Source: Henriciella sp.
Lineage (GTDB): Bacteria > Pseudomonadota > Alphaproteobacteria > Caulobacterales > Hyphomonadaceae
Length of the DNA stretch: 64,000 nt
Assembly: GCF_029936995.1 (NCBI RefSeq)
Contig: NZ_JAPYRE010000003.1
Location: 372,001 to 436,000 of the forward strand
Direction of reading: 5' to 3'
The position numbers were made by a program, and so were the translations under genes. The notes under the pieces were generated by a model. The model made no database searches. It was not told the DNA's origin and saw only the letters and a program-made list of their open reading frames with translations. Positions 43,747 through 54,258 of this stretch are shown in pieces (within the stretch, counting starts at the first letter, position 1; each line of letters starts with the position of its first letter).

Positions 43747-46700
43747 ATGCCGAAGTCTGATTTCCTTCAATCATTGTCTGCGCCCACAATCGTGTCCGGT
43801 GCCCCCTTTGGCTATGATCTGCTTGCCATGCAGGAAGCCCTGGAAGCAAAAGGTGGGGTCGGCCTCTATGTCGCGAGAGACGACAAGACTGCGGCGACAG
43901 CTCTGAAACTGGCAGAGTTCAACCGGCCAGCCATGGACCGGGTTTTACTGCCCGGCTGGGATATTCTTCCATACGACCGGATGAGCCCCAGTCCCGCTAT
44001 TGCTTCCCAGAGATGCGCAGCCCTGGCACGCATGGCTCAAGGGGCCGCATCGGGCAAGCCGATGCTCGTAATCACGACGGGTTCCTCACTCATCCAGCGT
44101 GTCCCCCCACGTGAGACAATGCGCACGGCGAGTTTTGCAATGTCCGTGGGAGAAACAGTCGATGAACAAGCGCTGGTCGATTACCTGACGATCAATGGCT
44201 ATGTGCGAACGAGTACGGTTCGCGAAGCCGGCGACTATTCCATTCGCGGCGGAATTATCGACATTTTCCCGCCGACCGGCAGCGAGCCGATCCGGCTTGA
44301 CCTTTTTGGGGATACGCTTGAACAGCTTAAAGCCTTCGACCCGGAAACGCAGATATCCTCCCGCAACCTGACGTCGGCCACGCTCGCGCCAGTCTCGGAA
44401 ATCCTGTTCTCCGATGAAACGCTCAGCCTCTTCCGCGAAAAGTATCTGAGCCATATCGGCTCACCTTCTGGTGACACGATGTACGAAGCTGCTCGTGCCA
44501 GGATCAGGCGGCAAGGACTGGAAAACTGGCTTCCCCTCTTTCACGAGCATGTTGAAACCCTGTTCGATTATATCGGAGATGAAGCTCTTCTTGCACTGGG
44601 CTATCTATCCGCCGAAGCAGCTAGCGAACGCCGGTCTCAGGCGGAAGACTATCATGCTGCACGGCTCGAGGCGGCCACAGAAGACAGGCCTGCCCGCGTA
44701 TTGGAACCTGACTGGCTTTACCTTGGCCCGGCAGAACTCGAATCGATACTGACCAATCGGGGTGTTGCCCGGTTTCAGCCTACGCCCGGGGATGGCGGAC
44801 TTGACCTTGACGGCAAACCCGGTCGGGATTTTGCACCTGAACGCGCGCGTCCCGATATTAACGTTTTCGAGGAAGCGTCCGCCCATGCAAAAGCGTTGCG
44901 GGAAACAGGACGTACTGTTGTTCTCGGCGCATGGACAACAGGTTCGGCGGACCGGTTGGTCAACGTCATGGAAGATCATGGTCTCGGAACCCTGCCGCGG
45001 ACCTATTCTCTCGAAGCCGCAGGCAAGGCTGGCTTGTCGATCTGCGAACTCCCGCTCGAGCAAGGGCTCGAGGCCGATGACCTTGCCATTATCGCCGAGC
45101 CGGACATGCTTGGTGACCGGCTTGCCGCGCCGCGCCGTAAGCGTAAAGCTGCGAATTTCATTGCCGAAGCATCGTCGTTAAACACCGGTGACCTCGTAGT
45201 CCATGTCGATCATGGGGTCGGCCAGTATGAAGGGCTCAAGACCCTGGAACTCACGGGTGCACCGCATGACTGCCTCGAGCTTACCTATTCCGGCGGCGAC
45301 CGGATCTATCTCCCCGTCGAAAACATCGACCTTATCAGCCGTTACGGCAGCGAGGATGCGGAAGGTGCGATAGACAAGCTTGGTGGTGTCAGCTGGCAAC
45401 AACGCAAGGCGCGGGCAAAGAAACGCATTCTCGAAATGGCGGCCGAGCTTCTGGATATCGCGGCTGCCCGCGAACTCAAACGCGCCGATCCCACAACAAC
45501 AGGGCAGGGGCTATATGAGGAATTTGCTGCCCGTTTTCCTTATGAAGAAACCGATGATCAGCTGAATGCCATTGAGGATACGCTGGAAGACCTCGCCAGC
45601 GGGAAGCCCATGGACCGCCTCGTATGCGGCGATGTCGGTTTCGGTAAGACAGAAGTTGCTTTACGTGCTGCCTTCGTGGCAGCGATGAGCGGCATGCAGG
45701 TCGCCGTAATTGCGCCAACGACACTCCTTGCCCGTCAACATTTCAACTCCTTCGTCGCCCGGTTTGCCAACTGGCCAGTGAAAGTGCGCCACCTATCCCG
45801 CATGGTGAGCCAGGCTGAGGCTAACAAGACCCGCGAAGGCCTTGCATCGGGTGATGTCGACATCGTGGTCGGCACGCACGCGCTATTGTCCAAATCAATT
45901 GAGCTGAAACGCCTCGGGCTGCTGATCGTGGATGAAGAACAGCGCTTTGGTGTGAAGCACAAGGAACAGCTGAAAGAGCTCAAGGCCGATGTTCATGTCC
46001 TGACGCTCTCCGCGACGCCGATCCCGCGTACATTGCAAATGTCGCTGACAGGAATTCGTGATCTTTCGATTATCGCGACGCCGCCTGTAGACCGGCTTTC
46101 CGTACGCACTTACGTCACGGAGTTCGACACAGTGACGATCCGGGAGGCCCTGCTCAGGGAAAAGTATCGCGGTGGCCAGGCCTTCTTTGTTGCTCCGCGT
46201 ATTTCCGATCTGGATGGGCTCGAAGCATTCATGCGGGACAACGTGCCCGAGGTCAGTTTCATCGTTGCTCACGGTCAGATGCCGCCGACAGAACTGGAAG
46301 ATATCATGACGGCCTTTTATGAAGGTCAGTACGATGTTCTCCTGTCGACAACTATTGTTGAAAGCGGCCTCGACATTCCCCGTGCAAATACACTGATTAT
46401 CCACCGCGCTGACAGGTTCGGCCTGGCACAGCTTTACCAGCTTCGCGGACGTGTGGGTCGCTCCAAATTACGCGCTTACGCGTACATGACGACTCCACAA
46501 GACCAGGTCATGACGTCGGGGGCTGAACGCCGGCTTCGTATCCTTCAGTCTCTCGATAGCCTTGGAGCAGGATTTCAGCTCGCCAGTCACGATCTCGACA
46601 TGCGTGGCTCTGGTAATCTGCTGGGGGATCAGCAGTCCGGCCATGTCCGGGAAGTGGGCGTGGAGCTTTACCAGTCGATGCTGGAAGACGCCGTTAATGC

Positions 46701-47199
46701 TCTGAAATCTGGTATGGGAGAAGATGCGGAAGAAGTTGCCGACGAATGGTCGCCCCAGATCAATCTGGGCGTCGCAGTGCTGATACCGGAAGATTATGTC
46801 GAAGACCTGAGCGTACGTCTTGGCCTCTACCGGCGGTTGGCTGATATTGACACTGAGGAAGGCCGAGAGGGCTTTGCCGCCAAACTCATTGACCGGTTCG
46901 GACCACTTCCTGAGGAAACACGCCAGCTAATGGAAATCACTGCCATCAAGGCAGCATGCAAGCAGCTTGGCATTTCGAAACTCGACGCTGGTCCGAAAGG
47001 GATTGTCATGGCGTTCCGGGAAGATACGCCAGTAGATCCGGGCCAATTGATGACTCTTGTCCGGTCACGTCCGAACCAGTTCAGGCTTCGGCCTGACTCA
47101 AAACTCGTCATCAATCAGTCACCTGAAGCAAATGACAAGCGCATCAAACTCGTCCGGAACGTACTGAAGGAAATTGCCGGGCTTTCTGCCTCAGCCTGA
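43747..47199 (+). CDS. mfd: Transcription-repair coupling factor Mfd
   Basis: 1150 residues, full length. The UvrB-like N-terminus runs to about 450; the RNA-polymerase-interacting domain starts at [17 protein letters not shown] (about 480); the translocase has [15 protein letters not shown] (about 630), [12 protein letters not shown], and [17 protein letters not shown]. The C-terminal TRCF domain ends the protein. Mfd moves stalled RNA polymerase off lesions and recruits UvrA. No clear Shine-Dalgarno box precedes the ATG. Confidence 0.97.
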   Translation: MPKSDFLQSLSAPTIVSGAPFGYDLLAMQEALEAKGGVGLYVARDDKTAATALKLAEFNRPAMDRVLLPGWDILPYDRMSPSPAIASQRCAALARMAQGAASGKPMLVITTGSSLIQRVPPRETMRTASFAMSVGETVDEQALVDYLTINGYVRTSTVREAGDYSIRGGIIDIFPPTGSEPIRLDLFGDTLEQLKAFDPETQISSRNLTSATLAPVSEILFSDETLSLFREKYLSHIGSPSGDTMYEAARARIRRQGLENWLPLFHEHVETLFDYIGDEALLALGYLSAEAASERRSQAEDYHAARLEAATEDRPARVLEPDWLYLGPAELESILTNRGVARFQPTPGDGGLDLDGKPGRDFAPERARPDINVFEEASAHAKALRETGRTVVLGAWTTGSADRLVNVMEDHGLGTLPRTYSLEAAGKAGLSICELPLEQGLEADDLAIIAEPDMLGDRLAAPRRKRKAANFIAEASSLNTGDLVVHVDHGVGQYEGLKTLELTGAPHDCLELTYSGGDRIYLPVENIDLISRYGSEDAEGAIDKLGGVSWQQRKARAKKRILEMAAELLDIAAARELKRADPTTTGQGLYEEFAARFPYEETDDQLNAIEDTLEDLASGKPMDRLVCGDVGFGKTEVALRAAFVAAMSGMQVAVIAPTTLLARQHFNSFVARFANWPVKVRHLSRMVSQAEANKTREGLASGDVDIVVGTHALLSKSIELKRLGLLIVDEEQRFGVKHKEQLKELKADVHVLTLSATPIPRTLQMSLTGIRDLSIIATPPVDRLSVRTYVTEFDTVTIREALLREKYRGGQAFFVAPRISDLDGLEAFMRDNVPEVSFIVAHGQMPPTELEDIMTAFYEGQYDVLLSTTIVESGLDIPRANTLIIHRADRFGLAQLYQLRGRVGRSKLRAYAYMTTPQDQVMTSGAERRLRILQSLDSLGAGFQLASHDLDMRGSGNLLGDQQSGHVREVGVELYQSMLEDAVNALKSGMGEDAEEVADEWSPQINLGVAVLIPEDYVEDLSVRLGLYRRLADIDTEEGREGFAAKLIDRFGPLPEETRQLMEITAIKAACKQLGISKLDAGPKGIVMAFREDTPVDPGQLMTLVRSRPNQFRLRPDSKLVINQSPEANDKRIKLVRNVLKEIAGLSASA

Positions 47200-47219
47200 A
47201 CTACCCACTCGCACCAGCG

Positions 47220-47235
47220 GACGTTGGGGAACGTC
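47220..47235 (+). other. Hairpin downstream of mfd
   Basis: GACGTT and AACGTC flank GGGG, a perfect six-pair hairpin 21 bases after the mfd stop. There is no T run after it, so simple intrinsic termination is doubtful. Confidence 0.35.
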
Positions 47236-47325
47236 TTGGCAGAGCTAGTGGCTTGCCTATTGTTTGCCACGTTAAGTCATTCAGACTGCGTGCCCAATCG
47301 CGCGGACAATCGAGGGAGATGAAAC

Positions 47326-48420
47326 ATGGCCAGCGGACCACTCAACGGAATCAGGATCGTGGAATTTCAAGGGATCGGGCCGGGGCCGTTCTGCGGTATG
47401 CTGATGTCCGACCTTGGTGCTGATGTAATCCGGATTGACAGGGCTTCGGGCGGGCGGCCCGCTACGCCAGCGAACGTTGAGTCGCGTGGGCGCCGGTCGA
47501 TTGCGCTTGATCTCAAAAATCCTGACGACATTGAGAAAGCACTCAAGCTGATCGAAAAAGCAGATGGCCTTATTGAAGGCTTTCGGCCTGGAGTCATGGA
47601 GCGGCTTGGCCTTGGCCCGGATGTTGCGCTCGAACGTAATCCGAAGCTCGCCTATGGCCGCATGACGGGTTGGGGCCAGACCGGCACGCTGTCACACGCG
47701 GCAGGCCACGACTTGAACTACATCGCCCTGACTGGCGCACTCGGCGCGATGGGCCGCAAGGGGGAAGCACCTTATCCTCCGCTCAACCTTATCGGCGACT
47801 ATGGTGGCGGTGCGCTATATCTCGCTTTTGGCCTGCTGGCCGCAATCCTCAGTTCCCGGTCTACTGGTGAAGGACAGGTAATAGATGTTGCCATGACGGA
47901 CGGCGCTGCCTCTCTCGCCTCGATGTTCTACGGCATGCGCGCCATGGGCGTTTGGGACGATGAGCGTGAGTCGAACCTCCTGGATGGCGGCGCGCACTTC
48001 TATGACTGCTACGAAACCAGCGATGGCAAGTATGTCTCTCTCGGCTCGATTGAACCTCAATTCTATGCGCTTTTGGTCGAGAAGGCCGGGCTGACCGATC
48101 CCGACTTCGAAAAGCAGATGGACCGCAAGAAGTGGCCAGAGCTGAAAGAAAAAATCTCAGCTGTCATGAAGACAAAAACACGCGACGAGTGGTGCGAGCT
48201 GATGGAAGGTACAGATGTATGCTTTGCCCCTGTGCTCAGCATGGAAGAAGCCCCCCATCATCCGCACAATGCCGCCCGCAAGACGTTTGTCGACTATGAA
48301 GGCGTGATGCAGCCCGCTCCGGCTCCACGTTTTTCTAAAACACCAGGTGAAATCCAGCGCCCGCCTGCCAGTCCCGGCACACATACGGATGAAATCCTCA
48401 AGGACTGGGGCGTTTCATAG
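47326..48420 (+). CDS. Class III CoA-transferase/alpha-methylacyl-CoA racemase
   Basis: 364 residues. GPGPFCGMLMSDLGADVIRIDR is the family opening; GWGQTGTLSHAAGHDLNYIALTGALG includes the His and Asp pair (AGHD...) used by alpha-methylacyl-CoA racemases. The length and pattern favour racemase over formyl-CoA transferase. It would epimerise 2-methylacyl-CoA for beta-oxidation of branched chains or sterols. GAGGGAG precedes the ATG. It appears monocistronic, with a terminator at 48568. Confidence 0.9.
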   Translation: MASGPLNGIRIVEFQGIGPGPFCGMLMSDLGADVIRIDRASGGRPATPANVESRGRRSIALDLKNPDDIEKALKLIEKADGLIEGFRPGVMERLGLGPDVALERNPKLAYGRMTGWGQTGTLSHAAGHDLNYIALTGALGAMGRKGEAPYPPLNLIGDYGGGALYLAFGLLAAILSSRSTGEGQVIDVAMTDGAASLASMFYGMRAMGVWDDERESNLLDGGAHFYDCYETSDGKYVSLGSIEPQFYALLVEKAGLTDPDFEKQMDRKKWPELKEKISAVMKTKTRDEWCELMEGTDVCFAPVLSMEEAPHHPHNAARKTFVDYEGVMQPAPAPRFSKTPGEIQRPPASPGTHTDEILKDWGVS

Positions 48421-48740
48421 TCTGCAATTCGGGTCGGTCGTTCATGATGAACAGGGCATAACAAACTGTCCGCCATCCTGTTCAGACGGAGACTGTTACA
48501 CATCAATCGTCAGCCCTGAGTGCGAACATATTCGGGCTCAGGGTTTGACGTCCTTCTTGCTGTACCTCGGCCGCCTTAACAGGCGGCCGTTTTTTACTGG
48601 CCTAAAAAAGAAACAAATTGGCCCGAACGGCTTACGAGCATATACATTTTTGTAATACACCCCCATCTTGCTCTAACGCGATCACAGGTCGAAAAGGTAA
48701 GACCTTAAAGATATCAAACTATGGTTGCAGCGAGGACAGC
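48421..48740 (+). other. 320-base intergenic region
   Basis: Between the racemase and the XRE gene. It holds a terminator (48568-48595) and, closer to the XRE gene, AAGGT-AAG-ACCTT (48694-48706), a small inverted repeat 35 bases before the XRE start that could be its operator. Two short frames reading through it have no support as genes. Nothing else is evident. Confidence 0.5.
48568..48595 (+). terminator. Rho-independent terminator after racemase gene
   Basis: Perfect eight-pair stem CGGCCGCC with GGCGGCCG, six-base loop TTAACA, then six T residues. It is 148 bases after the racemase stop, leaving a fairly long 3' untranslated region. Confidence 0.93.
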
Positions 48741-49112
48741 ATGGTTACGGCATTATCAGCATCCCCCCGGAAGGTCAGCGATGCGGACAGGGGAATTGGA
48801 AAGCTCGTACGGGAGTCGCGACGCCGGGTAGGCATGACTCTGGATGACCTGGCAAAGAAGCTTGGCCTGTCATATCAGCAGGTTCACAAGTATGAGAATG
48901 GCACGAACCGCATCAGCGCGGGTACTTTGGCAGCGATTGCAAATATCCTGGCTGTTCCTGTTGAACACCTTTTTCCGGAAGAAGTCCTCGCTTCAAGCGC
49001 CAGCGGCGATAGTGAAGTTGACAGGATGAGAGCTGAAATTGCGCGCCTGGTCCGCACAATTGATGATCACAAGAAGTTGGAAGCGATCGTTACCATCCTC
49101 AAAACCGTCTAA
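48741..49112 (+). CDS. XRE-family transcriptional regulator
   Basis: 123 residues from an ATG with GAGG six bases upstream. The helix-turn-helix (about 18-75) reads IGKLVRESRRRVGMTLDDLAKKLGLSYQQVHKYENGTNRIS. The C-terminal tail (EVDRMRAEIARLVRTIDDHKKLEAIVTILKTV) may be a coiled dimerisation helix. Single-domain regulators of this form are widespread in Alphaproteobacteria; no target is evident. A small inverted repeat lies 35 bases upstream. Confidence 0.88.
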   Translation: MVTALSASPRKVSDADRGIGKLVRESRRRVGMTLDDLAKKLGLSYQQVHKYENGTNRISAGTLAAIANILAVPVEHLFPEEVLASSASGDSEVDRMRAEIARLVRTIDDHKKLEAIVTILKTV

Positions 49113-49132
49113 AGTCAGGGGAGCCCAGACCA

Positions 49133-50089
49133 TCAGGCGGTATCGCGTTTGCTCACGTCCAGATACTTGTTGGGATGTACGAAGCTGTCCATGAACCATG
49201 GGTGCTTGTCCTGGCTGAACTGCTTGCGGATCCAGTCAATGACGATACGACCGCGCGACAACCTCTGAAGCCTTTGAGTATAGACCAGCCAGAATTTCGC
49301 TGGAGCAAGTTCTGGAAGGGAAAGCGGCACCAGACGTGAATCGAGCGCCGCGACATAGGATGGCATTACAGCGATACCGCCGCCCTGGGCACAGACCTCG
49401 CGGAGAATCGTTCCTGAATTCGTTGTGACAGCGAAATGGACGAGCTTCTGGAGTTCGTGCACCCTTGGCGACCAGTTGTCGACCTGGTGCACATATGAAG
49501 AATGCATCAGCGAGCGATGGCCTTGGAAGTCATACAGGCTTTCAGGCTCCCCGTATTTATCGAGATAGTCCTGTGACGCGAAGCACATATAGTGAAGCAT
49601 GCCGAGCCGCAGCGAGATGAGGTCTCTCTGGCGGGGCTCTTCGAAGGCCAATGTAAGGTCAGCTTCACCTGACAGAAGATTTACATCGTCCTCGGTAACC
49701 GTCATTTCGAGCTCGATGCCGGGGTGATATTCCTGAAATTCAGGTATGGCTTGCGTGAGCCAGTGCGCCATGACGCCATCACCTGCCGCCATCCTGATCC
49801 GCCCAGTCCCCTCGATGTCGAGCGCACACACATCATTCCAGATGGAGTTCGCTTTCTCATTCATGGTCTGGGTATGGAGTTCGACCAGGCGCCCGGCTTC
49901 GGTCAGCTCAACACCGCGAGGTGTGCGTACAAGCAGTTCGCAATTCAGTTTTCTTTCAAGATCATCGATTTTCCGGCTGACCGTCGGTGTGGACTCGCCG
50001 AGCCGCTTTGCAGCCGATGTCAGGCTTTTCAATTCTGCGACAGCGCTGAACACACGCAGCTTGTCCCAGTCGAGGTGATCTACGCGCAT
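49133..50089 (-). CDS. LysR-family transcriptional regulator
   Basis: 318 residues from MRVDHLDWDKLRVF; the frame extends 36 codons upstream, but LysR proteins begin near W/L-F at this distance. The N-terminal helix-turn-helix is LTSAAKRLGESTPTVSRKIDDLERKL (about 20-45), and the C-terminal part is the LysR ligand-binding fold. It is divergent from a two-gene GNAT-like operon and a 39-base dyad lies between, so regulation of that operon and of itself is likely. Confidence 0.9.
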   Translation of the reverse strand: MRVDHLDWDKLRVFSAVAELKSLTSAAKRLGESTPTVSRKIDDLERKLNCELLVRTPRGVELTEAGRLVELHTQTMNEKANSIWNDVCALDIEGTGRIRMAAGDGVMAHWLTQAIPEFQEYHPGIELEMTVTEDDVNLLSGEADLTLAFEEPRQRDLISLRLGMLHYMCFASQDYLDKYGEPESLYDFQGHRSLMHSSYVHQVDNWSPRVHELQKLVHFAVTTNSGTILREVCAQGGGIAVMPSYVAALDSRLVPLSLPELAPAKFWLVYTQRLQRLSRGRIVIDWIRKQFSQDKHPWFMDSFVHPNKYLDVSKRDTA

Positions 50090-50144
50090 GAGAGGTATCT
50101 CCGAAGGTATCCCTATGCAGGTTTCTGTACTGTTCTCCAAAAAA

Positions 50145-50183
50145 TGTAAAATCTCGTGTTGACAACTTACACGCGAGTTTACA
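50145..50183. promoter_or_regulatory. Long dyad operator candidate between LysR gene and GNAT pair
   Basis: Two 15-base arms, TGTAAAATCTCGTGT (50145-50159) and ACACGCGAGTTTACA (50169-50183), pair at 13 of 15 positions around a nine-base centre. TTGACA (50159-50164) inside it looks like a -35 element for the GNAT operon, so a bound protein would touch the promoter. The adjacent LysR protein is the natural candidate. Confidence 0.7.
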
Positions 50184-50210
50184 GATTTCTCCCGCAAAGG
50201 GAGATTTTCA

Positions 50211-50792
50211 ATGGCGATTCCCCAATCGGTTGTATCAAGACCTGGTAAATCTTATTGCCTTGTCTCACCTGAAGAAATGCGCCGGGCAATGGCGCCATAT
50301 GGCGTACGCAAGTGTAAACCGTCAGAAATCGTGCCTGCACTGAAACTCGGAGAGTCGCTCGTCGGCCGCAAACTTGCACGCGCAGAAGTTGTGTATACGC
50401 TGGATACGATAACGGGAATGTCCATCTGGGTTACGGGGCAGCCCATCAGCGGCCTCTATGTATCAGTTCCGCTTACTTACGAGGGTAGGGTGGCGGCTGA
50501 AAAAGGACAATTCATCCCGGAGGACCCGGTTCTCAGTCACGTGGCTCCTGCGCGGACGCCAATACACGGATCCTATCTGGGCGTATATGCCGGCGCGACG
50601 AAAGAGGCGAGACGCGCCATTATGAAGGCATCCATCACCGCAAGAGAAACACATTTTTCCGGCGTTCCGTCTTATGCGCGTGCGGCTACGCAAGAGGGGG
50701 AGCGCGCCATGCTTGAGATGGGCTTTCGCAGGTTGGATGAAACTGCGCCCGGCATGTTTGTCCTCGACCCGCTTACAGGGTGGAGGCAATAA
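50211..50792 (+). CDS. Uncharacterised GNAT-fold-like protein
   Basis: 193 residues; AAGGGAG precedes the ATG by seven bases. I recognise no named family. The C-terminal part (THFSGVPSYARAATQEGERAMLEMGFRRLDE) has the shape of the last helix and strand of GNAT acetyltransferases (aa..eG..am..MGFr), and the middle (MSIWVTGQPISGLYVSVPLTYEGRVAA) fits their central strands. It overlaps the next gene by one base. Acetyltransferase activity is a suggestion only. Confidence 0.55.
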   Translation: MAIPQSVVSRPGKSYCLVSPEEMRRAMAPYGVRKCKPSEIVPALKLGESLVGRKLARAEVVYTLDTITGMSIWVTGQPISGLYVSVPLTYEGRVAAEKGQFIPEDPVLSHVAPARTPIHGSYLGVYAGATKEARRAIMKASITARETHFSGVPSYARAATQEGERAMLEMGFRRLDETAPGMFVLDPLTGWRQ

Positions 50793-51421
50793 TGCTTTCG
50801 TACCCGGACACAGGCATAGCGGCACTAAGGCGCATTCCTTCAAGGGCACACTTTGAAGCGGTCAAAGTCTCAGTTGTACGAAACCTCGATGATCTGCAGA
50901 AAGTCTTCGCCATCAGGGCAGCTGTTTTTCTCGTCGAACAGGATTGTCCATATGCAGAAGAATATGACGGTAACGACCTGACGAGCCTGCATCTTGTTGC
51001 TTCTGTGGCAGGAGAGCCTGTCGCGACATTGCGTCTACGCTGGTTTGCAGATTTTGGAAAAGTCGAACGTGTCTGCGTGCGGCCACAAGCGCGCGCAAGA
51101 AATCTTGACCGAATTCTCCTCGCTCATGCATTCGAGATTGCTGCCAGAAAGGGCTATCGCCTCATGATCGGGCAAATACAGGCACGCTTATGGCCATTAT
51201 GGTCTCGTGTTCTGAAGTGCAGCCTGCGTGACGACCGACCCAGATTCGCCTTTTCCGGGTATGACTATTTCGAGATTGAGATACCCGTACCCGCACATCG
51301 TGAGGCACTCACCTCACAAAGTGATCCATACATACTGATAAGACCTGAGGGGTCCTGGAACGAACCCGGAATCCTGGAGGCAGAACGCGACGGTGATAAA
51401 TATCCTCACCGTGCGGCGTGA
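50792..51421 (+). CDS. GNAT family N-acyltransferase
   Basis: 209 residues from an ATG overlapping the upstream stop (TAATG) with GGAGG five bases before; a GTG four codons earlier is the alternative. VATLRLRWFADFGKVERVCVRP, with RNLDRILLAHAFEIAARKGY after it, is a GNAT core (strand 4 and the CoA-binding helix, loosely matching the usual R/QxxGxG/A). FLVEQDCPYAEEYDGNDLTSLHLVA resembles the start of N-acyl-amino-acid or autoinducer-type synthases, but that is not decisive. It ends 60 bases from the M3 peptidase stop, with a shared terminator between. Confidence 0.72.
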   Translation: MLSYPDTGIAALRRIPSRAHFEAVKVSVVRNLDDLQKVFAIRAAVFLVEQDCPYAEEYDGNDLTSLHLVASVAGEPVATLRLRWFADFGKVERVCVRPQARARNLDRILLAHAFEIAARKGYRLMIGQIQARLWPLWSRVLKCSLRDDRPRFAFSGYDYFEIEIPVPAHREALTSQSDPYILIRPEGSWNEPGILEAERDGDKYPHRAA

Positions 51422-51424
51422 CAC

Positions 51425-51460
51425 AAAAAAGCAGGCCGGACCGTTCGCCCAGCCTGCTTT
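51425..51460. terminator. Bidirectional terminator between GNAT operon and M3 peptidase
   Basis: GCAGGC and GCCTGC form a six-pair stem around a 15-base loop; there are six A residues on the left, reading as six T residues after the stem on the - strand, and three T residues on the right. It is a good terminator for the peptidase gene and a weak one for the GNAT operon. Confidence 0.72.
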
Positions 51461-51481
51461 GATCGTCATGCGAGTTTATAT

Positions 51482-53743
51482 TTACTCGCCAGGTGCAACG
51501 TCGGTTACAGTCTCGCTTTCACCAGTGCTCCCAGCGGACTCTCCAGCGACACCGAATCCACGATCCCGCATGAGCGCATCGGTATCCGGAGCACGGCCCC
51601 TGAATTCTTCGTAGGCGGCAGACGGGTCCATGGTATTCCCGACTGAGAGAATCCATTTCTGGAACGCATTAGCGGTTTCCTCATCATAAGGCCCGCCGGC
51701 TTCCTCGAAGGCCTCCCAGGCATCCGCACTGAACGTATCTGCCCAGAGATAGGCGTAATAGCCCGCCGCATACCCTTCACCAGAAAATACGTGCGCAAAT
51801 TGTGGCGTGCGATGACGCATCGGCAGCTCTTCGGGCATGCCAAGGCTTTCCAGCGTTTCCCGCTCGAAACTGTCGGCATCAAAGTCGGAGAAATCGGTCT
51901 TGGTGTGCAGCTTCATATCCACGAGAGCGCTTGCAAGATACTCTGTCGTGTCAAAGCCCTGGCGCGCATTGGCCGCTTCCTGGATCTTGTCGACCAGTTC
52001 CTGTGGAATCGGCTCTCCGGTTTCGACATGCAACGCATACTTGTTAAGCACTTCCGGCGTCGGCAACCAGTTTTCATGAACCTGGCTCGGGAATTCGACA
52101 TAGTCACGAGGTACGGCCGTTCCGGAGAGGGTAGGGTAGGTCACTTCGGAATTGAGGCCGTGTAGCGCATGGCCGAATTCATGGAACAGCGTGGAAGCGT
52201 CATCCCAGGAAATAAGCACCGGCTCACCTTCGCCTCCCTTCACGAAGTTGGAATTGTTGGAAACAATCGGTGTGGTGTAGCCGTTGAGATCATCCTGCGG
52301 GCGATAGGCATTCATCCAGGCGCCTGACCGTTTGCCCGAGCGGGCATAAGGATCAAAGTACCAAAGCCCGAGATGCTCACCATCGCGCGTGACCTCCCAG
52401 ACCCGCACGTCTTCGTGAAACACCGGTACATCCTCGATCTGGCTGAACTCCATGCCGTAAAGTTCGCCGGCCATCCAGAACATGCCTTCTCGGAGGTTTT
52501 CTAGCTGGAGGTACTGTTTTACCTCTTCTGAATCAAAGTCATACTCCGCCTGACGAACTTTCTCGGCATAATAGCGATAGTCCCAGGGCGCGATCTTGAT
52601 CCAGGCGTCTTCCTCATCCGCGATGGCCTGCATAGCGGCCACCTCCTGATCGACCTTGTCCTTTGCCGCCGGCCACACCTTCATCATCAGTTCCATTGCG
52701 GCTTCAGGTTTGGCTGCGACCTGCTTCTCGATCGACCAAGCGGCATAGCTCTCATAGCCAAGGATCTCGGAACGTTCGGCGCGCAGTTTCATGATGTCAG
52801 CGATAATGGCGTTATTATCATACTGACCGCCATTGTCGCCGCGGCTGTAATAAGTCCGCCAGACCTTTTCGCGCAGAGCGCGGTCATTCGAATATGTCAG
52901 GAACGGATCCATGGATGAGCGCGTGTTGAGGATTGCATAGTCCCCGCCCTCATTGTCGCGCGATGCAGCCGCAGATTTCGCAGCGTTGATAACCGAGTCC
53001 GGAAGCCCACTCAGATCATCCTCGGACAGCCATGTGACATAGGACTCTTCATCGTGGAGGAGGTTGTTGGAGAATTCGGTATAGAGTGAGGCGAGCTTCT
53101 GGTTAATCTCGGCTACCCGCGCCTTTTCCTGATCATCCAGCCCCGCACCAGCCCGCACGAAGTCGGTATGATAATCCCAGACCAGACGCTGCTGCTCGGT
53201 ATCCAGCTCGTCATAGGCATCACTGTTGTAGATTGTATCAATCCGCTCGAAGAGCTCTGCATTCTGGAACATCTCATCACGGAATGCGGCGAGTTTCGGG
53301 GCCATCTCACGCTGAACGGCCTGAACATCAGGGCCGTTGAGCCCCGAAGCCCAGACACCATAAACAGCGTTTACACGTTGCAGGGCGCTTCCAGCTTCTT
53401 CCATGGCAAGGATGGTGTTTTCAAAAGTCGGCTCAGTGTCCTGTGCAGCGATCGCATCTATGTCGGCACGGGCCTGCGCCATAGCCTCTTCCAGCGCAGG
53501 CTGAAACATCGAGACCTGGACTGCATCGAAAGGTGGCACACCGCCATATGGCCCGGCCCACTCAGCCAGAAGCACCCGCCAGTCTTCGGCCTGCGCCGTT
53601 TCTGTGTCCGGTGTGGTTTCACCTGATTCTGCCTGAACGGCTTCTGGCGACCCCGCGGAGCTCTCAGTTGCGTCCTGTGCAAAAGCCGGGCTCATCGCCC
53701 CCAGGGTCAGCGCAGAAACGCCAGCTAGTAGAAACAGTTTCAT
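51482..53743 (-). CDS. Exported M3 family metallopeptidase (oligopeptidase/Dcp type)
   Basis: 753 residues from MKLFLLAG with GGAGG six bases before the ATG. A signal peptide (residues 1 to about 21, cleavage after AFA) is followed by an acidic serine-rich linker and the thimet/Dcp domain. The zinc motif is HEFGH (FHEFGHALHG, near residue 510) with a downstream glutamate. Dcp removes C-terminal dipeptides and oligopeptidase A cuts short peptides. The signal peptide points to a periplasmic enzyme; the specificity is not readable. Confidence 0.93.
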   Translation of the reverse strand: MKLFLLAGVSALTLGAMSPAFAQDATESSAGSPEAVQAESGETTPDTETAQAEDWRVLLAEWAGPYGGVPPFDAVQVSMFQPALEEAMAQARADIDAIAAQDTEPTFENTILAMEEAGSALQRVNAVYGVWASGLNGPDVQAVQREMAPKLAAFRDEMFQNAELFERIDTIYNSDAYDELDTEQQRLVWDYHTDFVRAGAGLDDQEKARVAEINQKLASLYTEFSNNLLHDEESYVTWLSEDDLSGLPDSVINAAKSAAASRDNEGGDYAILNTRSSMDPFLTYSNDRALREKVWRTYYSRGDNGGQYDNNAIIADIMKLRAERSEILGYESYAAWSIEKQVAAKPEAAMELMMKVWPAAKDKVDQEVAAMQAIADEEDAWIKIAPWDYRYYAEKVRQAEYDFDSEEVKQYLQLENLREGMFWMAGELYGMEFSQIEDVPVFHEDVRVWEVTRDGEHLGLWYFDPYARSGKRSGAWMNAYRPQDDLNGYTTPIVSNNSNFVKGGEGEPVLISWDDASTLFHEFGHALHGLNSEVTYPTLSGTAVPRDYVEFPSQVHENWLPTPEVLNKYALHVETGEPIPQELVDKIQEAANARQGFDTTEYLASALVDMKLHTKTDFSDFDADSFERETLESLGMPEELPMRHRTPQFAHVFSGEGYAAGYYAYLWADTFSADAWEAFEEAGGPYDEETANAFQKWILSVGNTMDPSAAYEEFRGRAPDTDALMRDRGFGVAGESAGSTGESETVTDVAPGE

Positions 53744-53936
53744 CTTCAGCCTCCAGTATCCCGTTCTCATGATGCGGAGCAGACCCGCAGCGGAATGATT
53801 TCAATAACAACTTTTCAGGGCTTAGCATTCAAGAACCGCCTGCGTCCAATACAACGCTGGCAAGATTTTCAATTCGTAGAAACATGAATGAGGCGGACAG
53901 GCTGCGTCGTTGGCTTTGCCATAACACCTGCATGGG

Positions 53937-54026
<90 letters not shown>

Positions 54027-54258
54027 GTGGCCCGGCGAACTGTGTGGTCGATTGGAGCATGGATTGCAAGACTGCAGCTGAACCTCATTTTCGCCTTATT
54101 CATGCGAAAATTAACCGTGCCTTTCGGTATCGGCTGAAATTCCTTTTTGACGTTCACGATGTGTCTACCAGAACATGGTAGGCAGAGATCACAGGGAATT
54201 CGTTCCACCAGCCGGCAGAATGGTCGGATTGGGTTAGTGACCACAGAATGAGGTTCTC

